Shown here in pieces: positions 22,565 to 25,940 of a stretch of DNA of 25,940 nucleotides. The position numbers and the translations under genes are program-made. The notes beneath the pieces are model-generated. The model was not told the origin of the DNA, did not search any database, and worked only from the letters and a program-made list of their open reading frames with translations. How positions within the stretch are numbered: the first letter of the stretch is position 1; every line of letters begins with the position of its first letter. The stretch is from a virus. The stretch spans positions 1 to 25,940 of the IMG/VR virus record IMGVR_UViG_3300042882_000943; one strand, 5' to 3'.

Positions 22565-23914
22565 TTAAGCTTTGTTGCGAACGGTGTGCCAAGGTGACCA
22601 TACGGAAGGTATGCCACGCTCGTTGGCAAAGTAGGAAGCAACAATACCTTTATCCAACATTTCGTATTGGTTAGGGGCCGCTTGTTGGACATTTAAAGGG
22701 TAGTTCTGCATATATTTGAAGGACTTACCAGCCTGCATGATCCACCAATATTCATCCGCATTGGCTTGCGAAAGATTAAGGCCATCCGCATCGGTGCAGC
22801 GCATTTCAATCAATGGACTGGAAAGCAATTTGAATTGTCCGGTGTAAGGATTGCCGGGGGTTTGACGAATCGACAGGTTGCTTGCGGTAGCTTGAGTAGC
22901 ACCCGTTGCAATTCTGTTTTCCGTCATGTTTGCGCCCAAGATTAGTTGCGCATTAGTAAGCCTTGCAGGGTTAACCAAAATGGTGTCGGGCATAATCAAA
23001 ATGCGTTTGCCAGAACCCGGGTCTTCCATTTTTGTAAACCGCCCAATGGCTTTATTGATTGCCAAGTGATCTTCCAGCACATTGCTATGATCATTAATAT
23101 AGCCCAATGTTTTGGAAGTCTGGTAGGTGTTGTAGGCGGTTCCGTTATATTTGAAGGAATTGTTTACACCAAGGATGGTGTCAATAACTTCAAGCTCTTT
23201 TCGGTATGCCAATTCTTCACCAACGCTGCCTGCAACATTTAACAGGTCGCCGGTAAGATCAAAGAAAATAGTCTCTTTCAAGATATCAACTGCGAGTGCA
23301 TTTTCCCTTGTCTCTGGGGTTTCAATCCAACGCTCGTTGAACTGCGCCCGCTGGTGTGGCTCGCCGGGATTTCGCTTCTTGCCTTTGTCTCCCAAACGGT
23401 TAACGCCAATCACTTTTTGACCGTTTAATTTAGTCGCTTCAGAGGGCATTAACTGATCTGCAATCAAAGCTGGATTTTGAAAAGCCTCCAAAATTTTCAC
23501 TTCAATTAAGCCGCCAACGACTGCGGTAAACGCATTAATATTTGCGAAGGCTGTAGGGTCAATACCGGTGCCGGTAGCCTCTAATAACGCCCTAGAATCG
23601 TTTGGAAACCCTTGCTCGACAAGGCTTCGTGCTACGGTATGCCGTGCCATTGCCCCACCGTTTGCAGGGTCAAAATAATTGCGCCACGAACTGCCGATAA
23701 TACCTTCAGCAAGTTCTTGAATACTGAATTGCTCGGGCTTCAATCGTGCTTCCCGTAGGGTTGCATTGCCTGCATGGTCACGATTAGGGGAACCGGACTT
23801 GTCCGAAAGGCCAAGGCCATGTTTGATATCGTTAAGGAACGCCAGCTTGCCCCCTGCGGAGTGCTTGCGGGATTCGTATAGTTCTTTAACCTTCAGCGAA
23901 TTAATTCTGGACAT
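22565..23914 (-). CDS. major capsid protein
   Basis: The 449-residue protein follows a decoration-like gene and a prohead protease, the canonical place for the capsid. The first 100 residues are charged and helical (INSLKVKELYESRKHSAGGK, LKPEQFSIQELAEGIIGSSW) and could be a delta or scaffold-like domain cleaved off by the protease. The body (INAFTAVVGGLIEVKILEAF, then LAVDILKETIFFDLTGDLLN, YRKELEVIDTILG, RILIMPDTILVNPARLTNAQ) has the long spine helix and peripheral strands of the HK97 fold. The gene has the strongest ribosome site of the window (AAAGGAGG), as expected for the most abundant protein. Confidence 0.8.
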   Translation of the reverse strand: MSRINSLKVKELYESRKHSAGGKLAFLNDIKHGLGLSDKSGSPNRDHAGNATLREARLKPEQFSIQELAEGIIGSSWRNYFDPANGGAMARHTVARSLVEQGFPNDSRALLEATGTGIDPTAFANINAFTAVVGGLIEVKILEAFQNPALIADQLMPSEATKLNGQKVIGVNRLGDKGKKRNPGEPHQRAQFNERWIETPETRENALAVDILKETIFFDLTGDLLNVAGSVGEELAYRKELEVIDTILGVNNSFKYNGTAYNTYQTSKTLGYINDHSNVLEDHLAINKAIGRFTKMEDPGSGKRILIMPDTILVNPARLTNAQLILGANMTENRIATGATQATASNLSIRQTPGNPYTGQFKLLSSPLIEMRCTDADGLNLSQANADEYWWIMQAGKSFKYMQNYPLNVQQAAPNQYEMLDKGIVASYFANERGIPSVWSPWHTVRNKA

Positions 23915-23933
23915 TGCGTCCTCCTTTAAAGGG

Positions 23934-24428
23934 TTATATTTTGTTTCTTGAGGCTAAGCCAATAAGCCGAACCGTTACTTTTGTAATGTTTCCGGCTGTG
24001 TATTTGGTAACCAAGCCGATGGCCTTGGAATCGGTTGCAGTTTCAACAACTGCTTGATCGCTGATTGCCCCTGCTGCTGCTGCACCAGAAGAAACCACGG
24101 AAACCATATCGCCGGGCAGATAAGTGCTTGCAGAAGCGCAATCGGCTTCATAAATGCACTCGGTTACAACTTCGATTTCGCCTGCTGTGATTTGCTGCGC
24201 AAGCCTTGCTTGAACGGCAACACCCACAAACAAAGCTGCTAGGTCGGTATGATCGGTTCCCGCTACGCCGCTGCCAACATATGCGGATAACGGTTTAACA
24301 ACTGAATTGGTTGCATCCCAATAAAGGAAGTCACCAATTGAAATTACGGTGCTTGCTGGTGCGGGGTATCTGACCAAGCGAAAGTCAACCGGCTTCACAA
24401 ATCTTGAACCGCCAAAAGTGCTAGACAT
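23934..24428 (-). CDS. capsid decoration/stabilisation protein
   Basis: This 164-residue all-beta protein lies between the protease-scaffold and capsid genes, where phages of this type keep lambda gpD-like or DUF2190-type decoration proteins. Typical features are VISIGDFLYWDATNSVVKPL, LFVGVAVQARLAQQITAGEI, TYLPGDMVSVVSSG and a VTVRL end, a pattern of repeated strand-turn units. A good AAGGAG site precedes the ATG. Confidence 0.6.
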   Translation of the reverse strand: MSSTFGGSRFVKPVDFRLVRYPAPASTVISIGDFLYWDATNSVVKPLSAYVGSGVAGTDHTDLAALFVGVAVQARLAQQITAGEIEVVTECIYEADCASASTYLPGDMVSVVSSGAAAAGAISDQAVVETATDSKAIGLVTKYTAGNITKVTVRLIGLASRNKI

Positions 24429-24440
24429 TGTTTCTTCTCC

Positions 24441-25550
24441 TTAGTTTTGTAGCCAATTGTAGAGGTCTTGCCCTGCTGGAATGCGGGCTTGTTTTGCTTC
24501 GGTAACGGGTACACCGCTACGAGGTTTGGTTTGCTTGTGTGCCAAGGCTAATCGCTTAGCATGGCGCAAGATGGCAGTCTTTTTCAACGGTTTAAAGTCT
24601 TCAATTAACTGCTTGGTTGCAGGCAAGCCTTCAGACTCACAAAGGCGGCGAATGAACGCTTCCTTTTTAATACTTCGGACTTCTTCTTGGAGTTGTTCAA
24701 GCTTGGAAGATTTGCGATGACGGGAAGATTCTTCGGTATCTTCTTCTTCGGTATCTTCTTCTTCGGCTTCGGTGGTGTCTTTTTCTTCGTCCTTGTCTTC
24801 ATCGCCTTCAGCTTCGGTGGTATCTTCTTCGCCGTCAGCTTCTTCAAGGGCTTCTTTAACAAGGTCAACGATCTTTTGCGCCTTTTCTTCGTCGCTATCG
24901 TCAGCTTCTTTGAGCGCATCCATTACCTTGGAAGCTAGATCGTCTTTTTCATCGTCTTCGCCTTCCTTGGTTGGCTCGTCGTATTCTTCCACTGGCTTTT
25001 CGTCTTTTTCTTTTTCGTCTTCTTCTTTCATGCGATTCGACTTCTGCATTTTCTTTGCCTCCGATAAGGATGATGTGGTTGCTGGGTCTGCGACTAGGTC
25101 TACATGGCGTACTTCGGTGATTTTGGAAACGATAAAAATACCGCCTTCCTTTTCGCCTTCGCCTTGTGCGTTGTGTGACAAGCCAAATAAATCTGGCATT
25201 TGTTCTGCTGCGCTGAATACGCTTTCAAATATGCGATGACCGGGGTTTAGCCAAAGGTCACCGAACAGGCCTTTGCCTTCGATAAAGCGAACATTGATTA
25301 ATTTGCCGCATCGGTCATAGGCTGAACGGGTATCGCTTGGATCGTCGGGATGATCCACATTAACTTTGATGCCTTCATAAAGTGGCAGGGCTTTTTTCAA
25401 AGCTTCTGGAAGGTATTTGCGGCCGTTGTCAGAATCAAAACCAATGATTTTAACACCGTAAATCAAGCACTTTTTACGATCCACTTTAAGCGGTTCGAAA
25501 GAAAGCTTGGCTTCGGTAAACCAGATTTTTTTGATTAACTTAATCAGCAT
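24441..25550 (-). CDS. prohead protease fused to acidic scaffold
   Basis: The 369-residue protein has two parts. Residues 1-165 look like a prohead serine protease: VNVDHPDD with H67, GLSHNA with S125, and VRHVDLVADPATT, the strand and loop that close the herpes-protease-like fold. Residues about 172-285 are extremely acidic (KEEDEKEKDEKPVEEYDE, TEAEEEDTEEEDTEESS) and the last 85 are basic and helical (LEQLQEEVRSIKKEAFIRRL). Acidic, coiled-coil scaffold followed by a basic capsid-binding end is how internal scaffolds are built. As no separate scaffold gene is seen, the fusion would supply both. It should cut itself out after shell assembly. Confidence 0.75.
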   Translation of the reverse strand: MLIKLIKKIWFTEAKLSFEPLKVDRKKCLIYGVKIIGFDSDNGRKYLPEALKKALPLYEGIKVNVDHPDDPSDTRSAYDRCGKLINVRFIEGKGLFGDLWLNPGHRIFESVFSAAEQMPDLFGLSHNAQGEGEKEGGIFIVSKITEVRHVDLVADPATTSSLSEAKKMQKSNRMKEEDEKEKDEKPVEEYDEPTKEGEDDEKDDLASKVMDALKEADDSDEEKAQKIVDLVKEALEEADGEEDTTEAEGDEDKDEEKDTTEAEEEDTEEEDTEESSRHRKSSKLEQLQEEVRSIKKEAFIRRLCESEGLPATKQLIEDFKPLKKTAILRHAKRLALAHKQTKPRSGVPVTEAKQARIPAGQDLYNWLQN

Positions 25551-25599
25551 GGCGCAGAGTATGCGAAATGCAGGGGGGCAAAGTCAAATTGAGAGGGGC

Positions 25600-25940
25600 T
25601 TAACTTTTGGGCTTAGTTTTTTTGGGTGGTTCTTCATTGAACCCAAAGTCAAAGCTTAGATCGTCGGGGGTGTTGGTTTTGGGGTCGTGCTTTCGGGCGG
25701 CTTCTTCTTCGGCTCGTTCTCGCTCCCATTCTTTGGCAAGTTCTTTGTCTCGCTGTTGTTGGGCTGCAAGGCTTGCCGGGCTTTGCGGACTCCATTCAGC
25801 GAGGTCTTGAGCAACTTGCTCCTGTGCTGCAAGTATGCCAGCCGCTTTGCTGTCTCTGCGTATTTTTTTAAGGTCTCGCTCATCGTGTCCTTCCGCCTTT
25901 ATCTGTGCTTGAAGTTTTGCCCACTGGTTGTATTCATCGT
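25600..25940 (-). CDS. C-terminus of a probable portal protein (partial)
   Basis: A frame open across the right edge ends at TAA (25600-25602). The 113 visible residues begin DEYNQWAKLQAQIKAEGHDE, contain RRDSKAAGILAAQEQVAQDL and end DDLSFDFGFNEEPPKKTKPK. They are helical and strongly charged, with the acid-base mix common in portal C-terminal tails. In the canonical order terminase, portal, protease, capsid, this place belongs to the portal. No core portal motif is in the window, so the identity rests on position. Confidence 0.55.
   Translation of the reverse strand, partial: DEYNQWAKLQAQIKAEGHDERDLKKIRRDSKAAGILAAQEQVAQDLAEWSPQSPASLAAQQQRDKELAKEWERERAEEEAARKHDPKTNTPDDLSFDFGFNEEPPKKTKPKS

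Noticed and set aside
24772-25239. Plus-strand serine-rich open frame of 155 codons
   Set aside because: It is the antisense reading of the acidic GAA/GAG/GAT-rich scaffold segment, giving Ser/Phe runs.
25656-25883. 75-codon minus-strand frame starting with ATG
   Set aside because: It overlaps in another frame the longer, better-composed partial gene ending at 25600, which is open to the window edge.
1-25940. Insertion sequences or transposase genes
   Set aside because: No transposase motif, terminal inverted repeat pair or target duplication was found.

Overview
The window holds the left end of an integrated tailed-phage genome (prophage), with a short strip of host chromosome before it. 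The host is not stated by the sequence. I lean to the phylum Planctomycetota because a secreted Ig-like protein (3618-4271), a small protein at 22357-22551 and the papain-like peptidase resemble, from memory, proteins frequent in that phylum. This is an inference of moderate strength.

Layout. (1) Positions 1-1468 look like host DNA: an unassigned open stretch on the minus strand, a 21-bp tandem-repeat array that runs into the C-terminal piece of an AAA_4/AlbA_2-type DNA-binding protein, and about 650 bp of weakly coding or non-coding DNA. (2) Positions 1469-1510 are the 3' part of a tRNA-Arg(CCT) gene without its 5' half, the typical scar of integration into a tRNA gene (att site). Its polarity puts host DNA to the left and prophage to the right. 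(3) Positions 1511-1845 are non-coding and rich in inverted repeats. (4) From 1846 to the right edge every gene is on the minus strand, packed with ATGA, GTGA or TAATG overlaps or gaps below about 50 bp, so this is one late (structural plus lysis) operon read from right to left.

Order in the direction of transcription. Head: C-terminus of a probable portal protein (runs off the right edge), prohead protease fused to an acidic scaffold, decoration protein, major capsid protein and small head proteins. Head-tail connection: three or four connector and completion proteins. Tail: tube protein, chaperone pair G/GT with a clear -1 slippery site (G GGA AAC, then TAG and a hairpin), and a 980-residue tape measure with three tandem 105-residue repeats. 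Tail tip and fibres: a 331-residue tail-tip candidate, several small fibre proteins, three proteins built from phage tail repeat or collar modules, a coiled-coil fibre protein and a 1682-residue tyrosine-rich giant. Lysis-like end: a holin-like membrane protein, a secreted Ig-like protein, a papain-like cysteine peptidase with all four active-site residues, two small proteins and an HNH nuclease.

A single tube gene, no recognisable sheath gene, a G/GT frameshift and a long tape measure indicate a siphovirus-type particle. Terminase, integrase and early genes are not in the window. The most unusual points are the papain-like enzyme where an endolysin is expected, the AT-richer giant tail protein, the exact 105-residue tape-measure repeats and the well-formed frameshift signal.
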